Shown here piece after piece: positions 57,278 to 64,000 of a stretch of 64,000 nucleotides of DNA. Within the stretch, counting starts at the first letter, position 1; every line of letters begins with the position of its first letter. The notes under the pieces were generated by a model. It ran no database searches and was not told where the DNA came from. It worked only from the letters and a program-made list of their open reading frames with translations. Both the position numbers and the translations under genes were made by a program. The DNA is from Defluviicoccus sp046348835. GTDB lineage: Bacteria; Pseudomonadota; Alphaproteobacteria; Rhodospirillales; Defluviicoccaceae. The stretch covers positions 806,001-870,000 of the forward strand of contig JAXMDM010000003.1 of NCBI GenBank assembly GCA_046348835.1, read 5' to 3'.

Positions 57278-58252
57278 ATGCGACTAGCAGATGCGGCTCG
57301 CTCGCAACTGGCCAGGGGACTGGTCGCCGTTTCGCTCCTTGCCGTCGCGCTGGCGGCGCGGCCGGCGACGGCGTTGCCGTCCCCCTTCGCCGACCCCGGT
57401 CGGCTGTGCGCCGATGCCATCGCCCGTCAGGAACGGACCGGGGTCACCCCGAAACATCTGCTCACCGCCATCGCCCTCAACGAATCCGGGCGCAAGGATC
57501 CGGTCACCGGCGCCCGGGTGGCGTGGCCGTGGGCGGTGATGGCGGAAGGCCGGGGCCGCTATTTGCCGACCAAGGCGGCGGCCATCGCCGAGGTGCGGGA
57601 CCTGCAGGCCAACGGCGTCCGCAACATCGACGTCGGTTGCATGCAGATCAACCTTTACTATCACCCCGACGCCTTCGACTCGCTGGAGGACGCGTTCGAT
57701 CCGGCGACCAACGTCGCCTACGCGGCGGGGTATCTGCGCGACCTGTTTCAGGAACAGGGTTCGTGGCAGGAGGCGGCCGGCCGCTACCACTCGGCCACCC
57801 CCGAGCACAAGATTCCCTATCAAAATCGAGTGGTGGCGATGTGGGACCGGTTCCGTGACGGCCTCATGGGCGAGGCCGAACTGGCCGCCCTGCCGCCGCC
57901 GCCGCCACCGCCGCCGGCGGGAGCCCGGTCCCCCATCCTCGCCGGCCGCGGCGATCCCACCATCGACCGGTTCGTCCGCCAGCTGCAGATGCCGATGGTG
58001 CGGCGCGGCACCGCCGCCCCGGTGGCGGCGCCGGTGGATCAGCCGGGCCTGGTCAGGGTGACGCCGCCGCCATCCAGCGCCTCGTTTGGGGCCCGCAATT
58101 CCGCCGGGGAGGAGGAGTTCGCCGCCCGCCGCGCCCAGTACCTGCAGGCGTGGCGCCAGGCCCGCAACGGCGGCGGCGGGGCCGGCGGCGGTGGTCCGGT
58201 CACCGTCGTCCGCGGCACCGCCGAGCAGGTCTACTCCTTCGACATCCGCTGA
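57278..58252 (+). CDS. Lytic transglycosylase (SLT domain) protein
   Basis: A 324-residue exported protein. After a signal peptide (cut near TALPS) comes an SLT/lysozyme-like domain: the catalytic Glu is in AIALNESGRKDP, followed by the substrate-groove motif GCMQINLYYH and the YAAGYLRDLF and RYHSATP segments. The C-terminal 130 residues are a Pro/Gly/Ala-rich, probably disordered tail. It would cleave the peptidoglycan glycan strand in the periplasm, perhaps for assembly of a trans-envelope machine. ATG at 57278 keeps an intact signal sequence. Confidence 0.88.
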   Translation: MRLADAARSQLARGLVAVSLLAVALAARPATALPSPFADPGRLCADAIARQERTGVTPKHLLTAIALNESGRKDPVTGARVAWPWAVMAEGRGRYLPTKAAAIAEVRDLQANGVRNIDVGCMQINLYYHPDAFDSLEDAFDPATNVAYAAGYLRDLFQEQGSWQEAAGRYHSATPEHKIPYQNRVVAMWDRFRDGLMGEAELAALPPPPPPPPAGARSPILAGRGDPTIDRFVRQLQMPMVRRGTAAPVAAPVDQPGLVRVTPPPSSASFGARNSAGEEEFAARRAQYLQAWRQARNGGGGAGGGGPVTVVRGTAEQVYSFDIR

Positions 58253-58365
58253 TCCTGCGACCGCGTCCGGCTTGAGCGCCGCCGCCGGATCGCTATGCTG
58301 ACCGGCCGGCGCCTCACCGCTTTGAGTCTGCGCCAGCCGCAACAGGGCAGGGAGCAGCACCGGAG

Positions 58366-59118
58366 ATGGAGATTTGGCAGTGTCCGGCGGTCGTCACCGG
58401 CGCCGCGTCGGGCCTCGGCGCCGAGACCGCCCGCAGTCTCGTCGAAGCGGGCGCCCATGTGGCGATGATCGACATCGATGCCGGGGCCCTGCAAAAGATG
58501 GCATCGCGCTTCGGTGCGCTGGGCATCGCCTGCGACGTCTCCGACGCCGAGGCGATGGAGGCGGCCCTGGCCCGCGCCCGCGAGGCCCATGGTCCGGCCC
58601 GCGTCGTCGTTCATTGCGTCGGCCATGCGCACCCGCAGCGCATCGTCGGTGACGATGGGCCGATGCCGCTGGAGGACTTCCGCCGGCTGGTGGAAGTCAA
58701 CCTGATGAGTACGTTCAACGTCATGCGGCTGGCGGCGTACGAAATGACCCGGCTGCCGACCATGCGCGACGGCGAGCGCGGCATCATCATCTTCACCGCG
58801 TCGGTCTCCGCCTACGAGGGCCAGAGCGGCGAGGCCGCCTATGCGGCGTCGAAGGGCGGCGTCGTCAGCATGATCCTGCCGGCGGCGCGGGAGCTCGGCG
58901 CGTTCGGCATCCGCGTCGTCGGCATCGCCCCCGGCCTGTTCTCCACCCCAACCCTGTTCCAGATGGAGCGCGATCTGAGCGCCCGCCTGGCCGCCACCAT
59001 CCCGTTCCCCGGCCGCTTCGGCGATCCGGCGGAGTTCGCCATGCTGGTCGGCCACGTGATTCAGAACGTCATGATCAACGGGACCGTGCTGCGCCTGGAC
59101 GGCGGCTATCACCGCTGA
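58366..59118 (+). CDS. Short-chain dehydrogenase/reductase (type II hydroxyacyl-CoA dehydrogenase-like)
   Basis: A 250-residue classical SDR. The cofactor motif is VVTGAASGLGAETARSL with acidic MIDID (NAD preference); catalytic Ser and Tyr-x-x-x-Lys are in TASVSAYEGQSGEAAYAASKGG, and VNLMSTFNVMRLA gives the structural Asn. The AYEGQxGxxAYxASK form is typical of 3-hydroxyacyl-CoA/HSD10-type enzymes, so beta-oxidation of acyl-CoA is a fair guess. It ends 42 bases before the PPDK regulator. Confidence 0.85.
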   Translation: MEIWQCPAVVTGAASGLGAETARSLVEAGAHVAMIDIDAGALQKMASRFGALGIACDVSDAEAMEAALARAREAHGPARVVVHCVGHAHPQRIVGDDGPMPLEDFRRLVEVNLMSTFNVMRLAAYEMTRLPTMRDGERGIIIFTASVSAYEGQSGEAAYAASKGGVVSMILPAARELGAFGIRVVGIAPGLFSTPTLFQMERDLSARLAATIPFPGRFGDPAEFAMLVGHVIQNVMINGTVLRLDGGYHR

Positions 59119-59160
59119 CGGGCAAGGCCTTGGCAAAGGGGCGGGGGCAAGGGGCGGCGG

Positions 59161-60042
59161 ATGAACGAAACAGAAAAGCGAACCATCGTCCTCTACCTGG
59201 TCTCCCATGCCTCGGGCGAACTGGTGGAGATGTTGGCCCGCAATGCCGTCGCCCAGTTCGACGGGATCGAGGTGGACCGGCGGCTGTGGAAGATGGTGCG
59301 CAACCTCGGACAGATCCCCGACATCCTCGCCACCATCGGCGAGCGCCGCGGTTTCGTCGTCCACAGCATCTCCGATGAGGCCCCCCGCAAGGCGCTGGAG
59401 GAGGGCTGCTACGCCCTCCGGGTGCCCTGCCTGTTCGCCCTCGAGCCACTGGTGGGAATGCTGGCCGGCCACTACGACCTGCCCGTTCACTTCCGCGGCA
59501 GCGCCCGCGATGTCATGGACGACGACTATTTCCGCCGGGTCGAGGCGATGAAGTACACCCTCGCCCACGACGACGGCGTCGCCGCCGATTACCTGGACGA
59601 GGCGGACGTCATCCTGATCGGGGTGTCGCGGGCGACCAAGACTCCCACCTGCATGTACTTGGCGTCGCGCGGCATCAAGGCGGCCAACGTCCCGCTGGTG
59701 CCGGGGGTGCCGTTGCCGAGCGGCGTCTTCGGGGCGAAGCAGCCGCTCATCATCGGCCTGACCATCAATCCCGAGCATCTGGCCAAGGTGCGCGAGGGGC
59801 GGCTGAAGCGGTTGCACGAGGACGACGCCACCGACTATGCGGAACTCGACGCGGTGATGGAGGAGGTGCGGGAAGCGCGCCGCCTCTATTCCCGTCACGG
59901 CTGGCGGGTCATCGACGTCACCCATCGTTCGATCGAACAGACCGCCGCCTACATCATCCACCTCCTAGAGAAACATCGCGGCCAAGCCGCCAACACCCCC
60001 GATCCGCAGCTCCCACCGCCGGACAAGGCCGACGGGGGGTGA
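59161..60042 (+). CDS. ppsR: Pyruvate,phosphate/water dikinase regulatory protein (PSRP/PDRP)
   Basis: A DUF299 bifunctional kinase/phosphorylase of 293 residues that inactivates PPDK or PEP synthetase by ADP-dependent threonine phosphorylation and reverses it. The opening YLVSHASGELVEMLARNAVAQF and the P-loop-like GVSRATKTPTCMYLASRG are diagnostic. It controls the pyruvate-to-PEP step, which fits a cell using the Entner-Doudoroff pathway. The C-terminal 20 residues are Pro-rich and extra. Its target dikinase is not in the window. Confidence 0.93.
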   Translation: MNETEKRTIVLYLVSHASGELVEMLARNAVAQFDGIEVDRRLWKMVRNLGQIPDILATIGERRGFVVHSISDEAPRKALEEGCYALRVPCLFALEPLVGMLAGHYDLPVHFRGSARDVMDDDYFRRVEAMKYTLAHDDGVAADYLDEADVILIGVSRATKTPTCMYLASRGIKAANVPLVPGVPLPSGVFGAKQPLIIGLTINPEHLAKVREGRLKRLHEDDATDYAELDAVMEEVREARRLYSRHGWRVIDVTHRSIEQTAAYIIHLLEKHRGQAANTPDPQLPPPDKADGG

Positions 60043-60061
60043 GAGAGAATCTTGAGCCTGC

Positions 60062-60084
60062 CGGGGTGCTGAACTCCCGTTTTT
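60062..60084 (+). terminator. Weak terminator after ppsR
   Basis: A five-base-pair stem (CGGGG with CCCG plus one G-T pair) is followed by TTTTT. It lies 20 bases after the ppsR stop and touches the end of the convergent toxin gene. Confidence 0.4.
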
Positions 60085-60427
60085 AAGGTGCGGGCAACCC
60101 GAGATTGAGGGCAAGGGCGCGCGTGGCCGCTGCCGCATCGGCAGGGGCGAGGCGACCCAGCGTGCGGAGGATGAGCGATATCTCGAGGGTGAACAGCTTG
60201 AGGCGAATGACGCATGGCGCCCGCAGCCCCGCCGCGCCCGATTGAGTGATCTCGACGTTACTCGGCCAATGAGAGCGAGTGGCTGCGGTAATCATGCAGA
60301 GGATCAGGTGACGGTGCTGGCGGCAGAACTGTTCGGTCGAGACGACGAGAGCCGGCCGCCGCTTGCTCAGCGGGTGGTCGGTAAAAGGAAAGGGGACAAC
60401 GACGATATCGAAGCGGTCATAGATCAT
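60083..60427 (-). CDS. PemK/MazF-family toxin
   Basis: A 114-residue mRNA-interferase toxin. The core VPFPFTDHPLSKRRPALVVS matches the PemK/MazF N-terminal strand region, with the conserved Arg-Pro-Ala; a later PCVIRLKLFTLE and a final LGRL segment fit the family. Such toxins cut RNA in the cytoplasm. The ATG overlaps the antitoxin gene by 11 bases, so synthesis is coupled to the antitoxin. Confidence 0.88.
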   Translation of the reverse strand: MIYDRFDIVVVPFPFTDHPLSKRRPALVVSTEQFCRQHRHLILCMITAATRSHWPSNVEITQSGAAGLRAPCVIRLKLFTLEISLILRTLGRLAPADAAAATRALALNLGLPAP

Positions 60428-60641
60428 CCCAGGCGCGCTCGTCTTCCTCGCTGTTCCATTCCGCCAGCGTCTGCTCGATGCTCTGCAGATAGTCCTTATC
60501 GTGAACTGCTACCTTATGGACGACGGCAACGTCGCCCTGGATGGCGAACGACACGAAATCCCCAGCCTTTATGCCGAGGTGCTCCCGCACGCTCCTCGGT
60601 AGGGTCAGCTGCCCTTTCGACGTAACCTTTGCGATGTCCAT
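60417..60641 (-). CDS. AbrB/MazE-type antitoxin
   Basis: A 74-residue antitoxin. The N-terminal half is a SpoVT/AbrB swapped-hairpin DNA-binding domain (AKVTSKGQLTLPRSVREHLGIKAGD); the C-terminal half is acidic and would block the toxin (IEQTLAEWNSEEDERAWDDL). As in other pairs it should repress its own promoter, which must lie in the 85 bases between it and the serC promoter. Confidence 0.9.
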   Translation of the reverse strand: MDIAKVTSKGQLTLPRSVREHLGIKAGDFVSFAIQGDVAVVHKVAVHDKDYLQSIEQTLAEWNSEEDERAWDDL

Positions 60642-60726
60642 GGGTGCTTCTCTATGTGCGGCTGCATGGCAGACGTAAGGAATCCTTACATGCGCGTCAA
60701 GCGTAGCCGAGCGTTGCGTTGCTCGA

Positions 60727-60756
60727 TTGACCGCGGCTGCCGGCGGCGCCTATAAG
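60727..60756 (+). promoter_or_regulatory. Predicted promoter of serC-serA
   Basis: TTGACC, then 18 bases, then TATAAG: five of six consensus bases in each hexamer. Transcription would begin near 60763, leaving a leader of about 56 bases that is mostly two hairpins. Confidence 0.65.
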
Positions 60757-60768
60757 CACGGCGGGCCA

Positions 60769-60807
60769 CGGCCTCCCAACGGGCCGCGACCCATCTGTAA
60801 GGATGGG
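60769..60807 (+). ncRNA. serC-type leader RNA (two hairpins)
   Basis: Hairpin one is CGGCCT/GGGCCG (60769-60774 with 60781-60786); hairpin two is CCCATC/GATGGG (60790-60795 with 60802-60807) with the Shine-Dalgarno AAGGATGGGAG in its closing arm. The alphaproteobacterial serC motif is a known two-hairpin element just before serC genes. The position and layout fit, but this is a reading by eye, not a model match. Confidence 0.6.
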
Positions 60808-60818
60808 AGATAACCTGC

Positions 60819-61991
60819 ATGAGCATTCCGCCCCGGCCGGGCGTCACGCCGGCCAACCCCTGCTTTTCCTCTGGTCCCTGCGCCAAGCGCCCCGGCTGGT
60901 CGGCCGATGCGCTGGCGAACGCGCTGGTCGGCCGCTCGCACCGCTCGAAGCCGGGCAAGGCCAGGCTGGCCGAGGTGATCGACCGCTCCCGGGCGCTGTT
61001 GGGGCTGCCCGCCGACTACCGGCTCGCCGTCGTTCCCGCATCCGACACCGGCGCCATCGAGATGGCGATGTGGTCGCTCCTGGGTGCCCGCGGCGTCGAC
61101 GTGGTGGCGTTCGAGAGCTTCGGCTCGCAGTGGGTCACCGACGTCACCAAGCAGCTTAAGCTGAAGGACGTGCGCGTTCTCGACGCCGATTACGGCGCGC
61201 TGCCCGATCTGGCGGCGGTGGATCCGGCCCGCGACGTGGTCTTCACCTGGAACGGCACCACCTCCGGCGTCGTCATCCCCGACGCGGACTGGATCGCCGC
61301 CGACCGCGAGGGGCTGACCCTGTGCGACGCCACCTCCGCCGTCTTCGCCTATCCCTTGCCCTGGGACAAGCTGGATGTGGTTACCTACTCCTGGCAGAAG
61401 GTGATGGGCGGCGAGGCCCAGCACGGCATGCTGGTCCTGTCGCCGCGCGCCGTCGCCCGGCTGGAGAGCCACACCCCGCCGTGGCCGCTGCCGAAGCTGT
61501 TCCGGATGACCAAGGGCGGCAAGCTGACCGAGGGCCTGTTCGCCGGCGAGACCATCAACACCCCCTCCATGCTGGCGGTCGAGGACGCCCTCGACGGGCT
61601 GAAGTGGGCGGAAAGCATCGGCGGCGCCAAGGCGCTGATCGCCCGCTCGACCGCCAACCTCGAAGCGATCGAGGCGTGGGTGGCGGCGACGCCGTGGGTC
61701 GATTTCCTCGCCACGGACAGGCGGTTCCGCTCGCGCACGTCGGTCTGCCTCGCCATCGTCGATCCCTGGTTCACCGGTCTTGCCGAGGCCGACCGCGCTG
61801 CCGTCGCCAAGCAACTGGTCCAGCTCGTCGACAAGGCGGGCGCCGGGTACGACCTGGGGTCCTACCGCGACGCGCCCCCGGGGCTGCGCCTGTGGGCGGG
61901 TGCCACCGTCGAGACCGCCGATCTGCAAGCCCTGTTTCCCTGGCTCGACTGGGCCTGGGCGACGCTCAAGGCCGAACGCCAAGCCGCCTGA
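60819..61991 (+). CDS. serC: Phosphoserine aminotransferase (alphaproteobacterial type)
   Basis: A PLP enzyme of 390 residues that makes phosphoserine from 3-phosphohydroxypyruvate and glutamate. The cofactor lysine is in TYSWQKVMGGEAQHG; other signatures are NPCFSSGPCAKRP at the start, SDTGAIEMAMWSLLG and TWNGTTSGVVIP. This is the long type found in alphaproteobacteria and some methanogens. The leader before it has two hairpins. serA follows after 13 bases. Confidence 0.95.
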   Translation: MSIPPRPGVTPANPCFSSGPCAKRPGWSADALANALVGRSHRSKPGKARLAEVIDRSRALLGLPADYRLAVVPASDTGAIEMAMWSLLGARGVDVVAFESFGSQWVTDVTKQLKLKDVRVLDADYGALPDLAAVDPARDVVFTWNGTTSGVVIPDADWIAADREGLTLCDATSAVFAYPLPWDKLDVVTYSWQKVMGGEAQHGMLVLSPRAVARLESHTPPWPLPKLFRMTKGGKLTEGLFAGETINTPSMLAVEDALDGLKWAESIGGAKALIARSTANLEAIEAWVAATPWVDFLATDRRFRSRTSVCLAIVDPWFTGLAEADRAAVAKQLVQLVDKAGAGYDLGSYRDAPPGLRLWAGATVETADLQALFPWLDWAWATLKAERQAA

Positions 61992-62004
61992 AGGACTTCC
62001 TCCC

Positions 62005-63582
62005 ATGCCATCCGTTCTCATTTCCGACAGCCTCAGCGCGCAGGCGGTCGATATCTTCCGCGCCCGCGGCGTCGACGTCGACGTCAAGACCGGGCTGAAG
62101 CCCGACGAGTTGAAGGCGATCATCGGCCACTACGACGGCCTCGCCATCCGCTCGGCGACCAAGGTCACCAAGGACATCATCGCCGCCGCGACCCAGCTGA
62201 AGGTGATCGGCCGCGCCGGCATCGGCGTCGACAACGTGGACGTGCCGGCGGCGACCGCCCGTGGCATCGTCGTCATGAACACGCCCTTCGGCAACTCCAT
62301 CACCACCGCCGAGCACGCCATCTCGATGATGATGGCGCTCGCCCGCCAGATCCCCCAGGCCAACGCCTCGACCCACGCCGGCAAGTGGGAGAAGTCCAAG
62401 TTCATGGGGGTGGAACTGGCCGGCAAGACGCTGGGCATCATCGGCTGCGGCAACATCGGCTCGATCGTCGCCGACCGCGCCCGCGGCCTGAAGATGAAGG
62501 TGATCGCCTACGACCCCTACCTGTCGCCGCAGCGGGCCGACGACCTCGGCATCGAGAAGGTCGACCTGGACACGCTCTACCGCCGCGCCGACGTCGTCAG
62601 CCTGCACGCGCCGACGACGGATGCCACCCGCGGCATGATCAACGCCGAAAGCCTCGCCAAGATGAAGCCGGGGGTGCGCCTGATCAACTGCGCCCGCGGT
62701 GCCCTGGTCGTCGAGGCCGACCTCAAGCAGGCGCTCGATTCCGGACACGTGGCCGGCGCCGCCCTCGACGTGTTCGCGGTCGAGCCGGCGAAGGACTCGG
62801 CGCTGTTCGGCATGGCCCAGGTGGTGGCGACGCCGCATCTGGGCGCGTCCACCACCGAGGCGCAGGAGAAGGTGGCGCTGCAGGTGGCCGAGCAGATGGC
62901 CGACTTCCTCCTCACCGGCGCCGTCGTCAACGCACTCAACATGCCGTCGGTCAGCGCCGAGGAGATGCCGAAGCTGAAGCCCTATATGGGCCTCGCCCGG
63001 CAGATCGGCCGCTTCATGGGCCAGATCATCAAGAGCGCGGTGAAGTCGGTGACCATCGAGTACGAGGGCCAGGCGGCACAGCTCAACACCAAGCCGCTGA
63101 CAGCGCTCGTCCTTGAAGGGCTGCTGTCGTCGCAGCTCGAGTCCGTGAACATGGTCAATGCGCCCTCGGTGGCGAAGGAACGCGGCATCGTCGTCAGCGA
63201 GGTCAAGCACGAGCGCCGCGGCGTCCTGCAGACCCAGATGCGGCTGACCGTGCTCACCGAAGGGCAGTCGCGGACCATCGCCGGCACCATCTTCAACGGC
63301 GACCAGCCGCGGATCATCGAGATCACCGACATCCCCATGGACGCGCGCCTCGGCCCCAACATGCTGTTCGTCTCCAACAACGACAAGCCGGGGCTGATCG
63401 GCGGGCTGGGATCCATCCTCGGCAACGCCGGCATCAACATCGCCACCTTCAATCTCGGCCGCGATCACCCCGGCGGCAACGCCATCGCCCTGATCGAGGT
63501 GGACGAGGCGCCGCCGGAGCCGGTGCTGGAGCAGATCAAGCACCTCCCCAACGTCGTCCGCGTCTGCTCGCTGCAGTTCTGA
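62005..63582 (+). CDS. serA: D-3-phosphoglycerate dehydrogenase
   Basis: The first enzyme of serine synthesis, 525 residues, the long type. Domains in order: substrate-binding (1-100 and about 285-315), NAD-binding with LGIIGCGNIGSIVADRARG (about 145), catalytic RGALVVEADL and HLGASTTEAQEKVA (His), an ASB regulatory domain (about 320-450) and a C-terminal ACT domain that usually binds serine. ATG 62005 follows AAGGA. Co-transcribed with serC. Confidence 0.97.
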   Translation: MPSVLISDSLSAQAVDIFRARGVDVDVKTGLKPDELKAIIGHYDGLAIRSATKVTKDIIAAATQLKVIGRAGIGVDNVDVPAATARGIVVMNTPFGNSITTAEHAISMMMALARQIPQANASTHAGKWEKSKFMGVELAGKTLGIIGCGNIGSIVADRARGLKMKVIAYDPYLSPQRADDLGIEKVDLDTLYRRADVVSLHAPTTDATRGMINAESLAKMKPGVRLINCARGALVVEADLKQALDSGHVAGAALDVFAVEPAKDSALFGMAQVVATPHLGASTTEAQEKVALQVAEQMADFLLTGAVVNALNMPSVSAEEMPKLKPYMGLARQIGRFMGQIIKSAVKSVTIEYEGQAAQLNTKPLTALVLEGLLSSQLESVNMVNAPSVAKERGIVVSEVKHERRGVLQTQMRLTVLTEGQSRTIAGTIFNGDQPRIIEITDIPMDARLGPNMLFVSNNDKPGLIGGLGSILGNAGINIATFNLGRDHPGGNAIALIEVDEAPPEPVLEQIKHLPNVVRVCSLQF

Positions 63583-63697
63583 CCGGGATTGGCGTGGGTG
63601 GCTTCTGGCGGCGTTGGCGTGCCCGGCGCGCGTCTGCTATGACCCACCGCGATCACACCATCCTTTGGTGCCGTCACCCACGCCACAGCCCTGGCCA

Positions 63698-64000
63698 ATG
63701 CCGATGACCGAGATTACCGCCGAGCTCGTCGCCCAGCACGGGCTCTCGCCCGAGGAGTATGACCGGGTTCTGGCCATCCTCGGTCGGGCGCCCAATCTCA
63801 CCGAACTCGGCGTCTTCTCGGTGATGTGGAGCGAGCACTGCTCCTACAAGTCATCGAAGCGCTGGCTGAAGACGCTGCCGACCAAGGCGCCATGGGTGAT
63901 CTGCGGACCCGGCGAGAACGCCGGCGTCGTCGATATCGGCGACGGCGACGCGATCGTCTTCAAGATGGAGAGCCACAACCACCCATCGTTCATCGAGCCC
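63698..64000 (+). CDS. purL: Phosphoribosylformylglycinamidine synthase subunit PurL, N-terminal part
   Basis: The first 101 residues of the ATP-dependent purine enzyme that makes FGAM from FGAR. GVFSVMWSEHCSYKSSKRWLKTLP and the metal/nucleotide-binding MESHNHPSFIEP are diagnostic of the small-type PurL. The gene continues past the right edge. A second ATG at 63704 is an alternative start. No purS or purQ precedes it. Confidence 0.95.
   Translation, partial: MPMTEITAELVAQHGLSPEEYDRVLAILGRAPNLTELGVFSVMWSEHCSYKSSKRWLKTLPTKAPWVICGPGENAGVVDIGDGDAIVFKMESHNHPSFIEP

Overview
The window is about 64 kb of high-GC bacterial chromosome. Gene content points to a free-living alphaproteobacterium, probably Rhodospirillales: a Rhodobacter-type phosphatidylethanolamine N-methyltransferase, the infA-maf-rng-yacG order, an alphaproteobacterial-type SerC with a serC-like RNA leader, and a TTAA-N7-TTAA (CtrA-type) motif. 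The dense alpha-glucan gene set would suit a glycogen-accumulating organism, but the genus cannot be fixed from the sequence. No insertion sequence, prophage, integrase or CRISPR array was seen.

Layout. (1) 1-3303, minus strand: end of an exopolysaccharide locus (wecB, a deacetylase/glycosyltransferase fusion, a cut-off DegT aminotransferase). (2) 3941-7489: a PAS histidine kinase and a single-domain response regulator, divergent from a kaiB homologue with no kaiC in view. (3) 7555-13138: a methyltransferase, tRNA-Arg(CCU), a secreted BNR protein, a K+ channel, an alpha/beta hydrolase and pmtA. (4) 13657-20179: a complete gluconate/Entner-Doudoroff operon hexR-gntP-gntK-edd-eda behind a readable promoter and operator. 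(5) 20213-24358, minus: an octaheme cytochrome with HEAT/TPR repeats, two membrane proteins and a lipoprotein. (6) 24510-34135, minus: alpha-glucan metabolism, glgB-glgX-malQ and a GH63-like glucosidase; a GH57 enzyme lies separately at 38722-40188. (7) 34326-42145: mostly envelope and secreted proteins, including a trypsin-like protease, small exported proteins and a DUF937-OmpA protein. (8) 42146-49113: gluQ, then three tandem galactose-oxidase-like copper enzymes, each with a CRP-type palindrome upstream and the same double hairpin downstream. (9) 49401-51820: infA-maf-rng-yacG. (10) 51972-58252: a second polysaccharide-type pair (FAD oxidoreductase and deacetylase), a secreted glycosidase with a malectin domain, and a lytic transglycosylase. 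(11) 58366-64000: an SDR, the PPDK/PEP-synthase regulator, a MazEF/PemIK-type toxin-antitoxin pair, the serC-serA serine pathway and the start of purL.

How the parts fit. Carbon flow is the main theme. Gluconate enters through GntP, is phosphorylated and passes through Edd/Eda to pyruvate; the PPDK regulator controls pyruvate-to-PEP conversion; 3-phosphoglycerate is drawn off by SerA/SerC; and branched alpha-glucan is built and trimmed by GlgB/GlgX/MalQ. The second theme is the cell surface: exopolysaccharide synthesis, secreted copper oxidases, glycosidases, a protease and an OmpA-like anchor. The most unusual material is the triplicated oxidase locus with its shared regulatory sites, the kaiB/two-component neighbourhood, and the structured leader of the small secreted protein at 38333.
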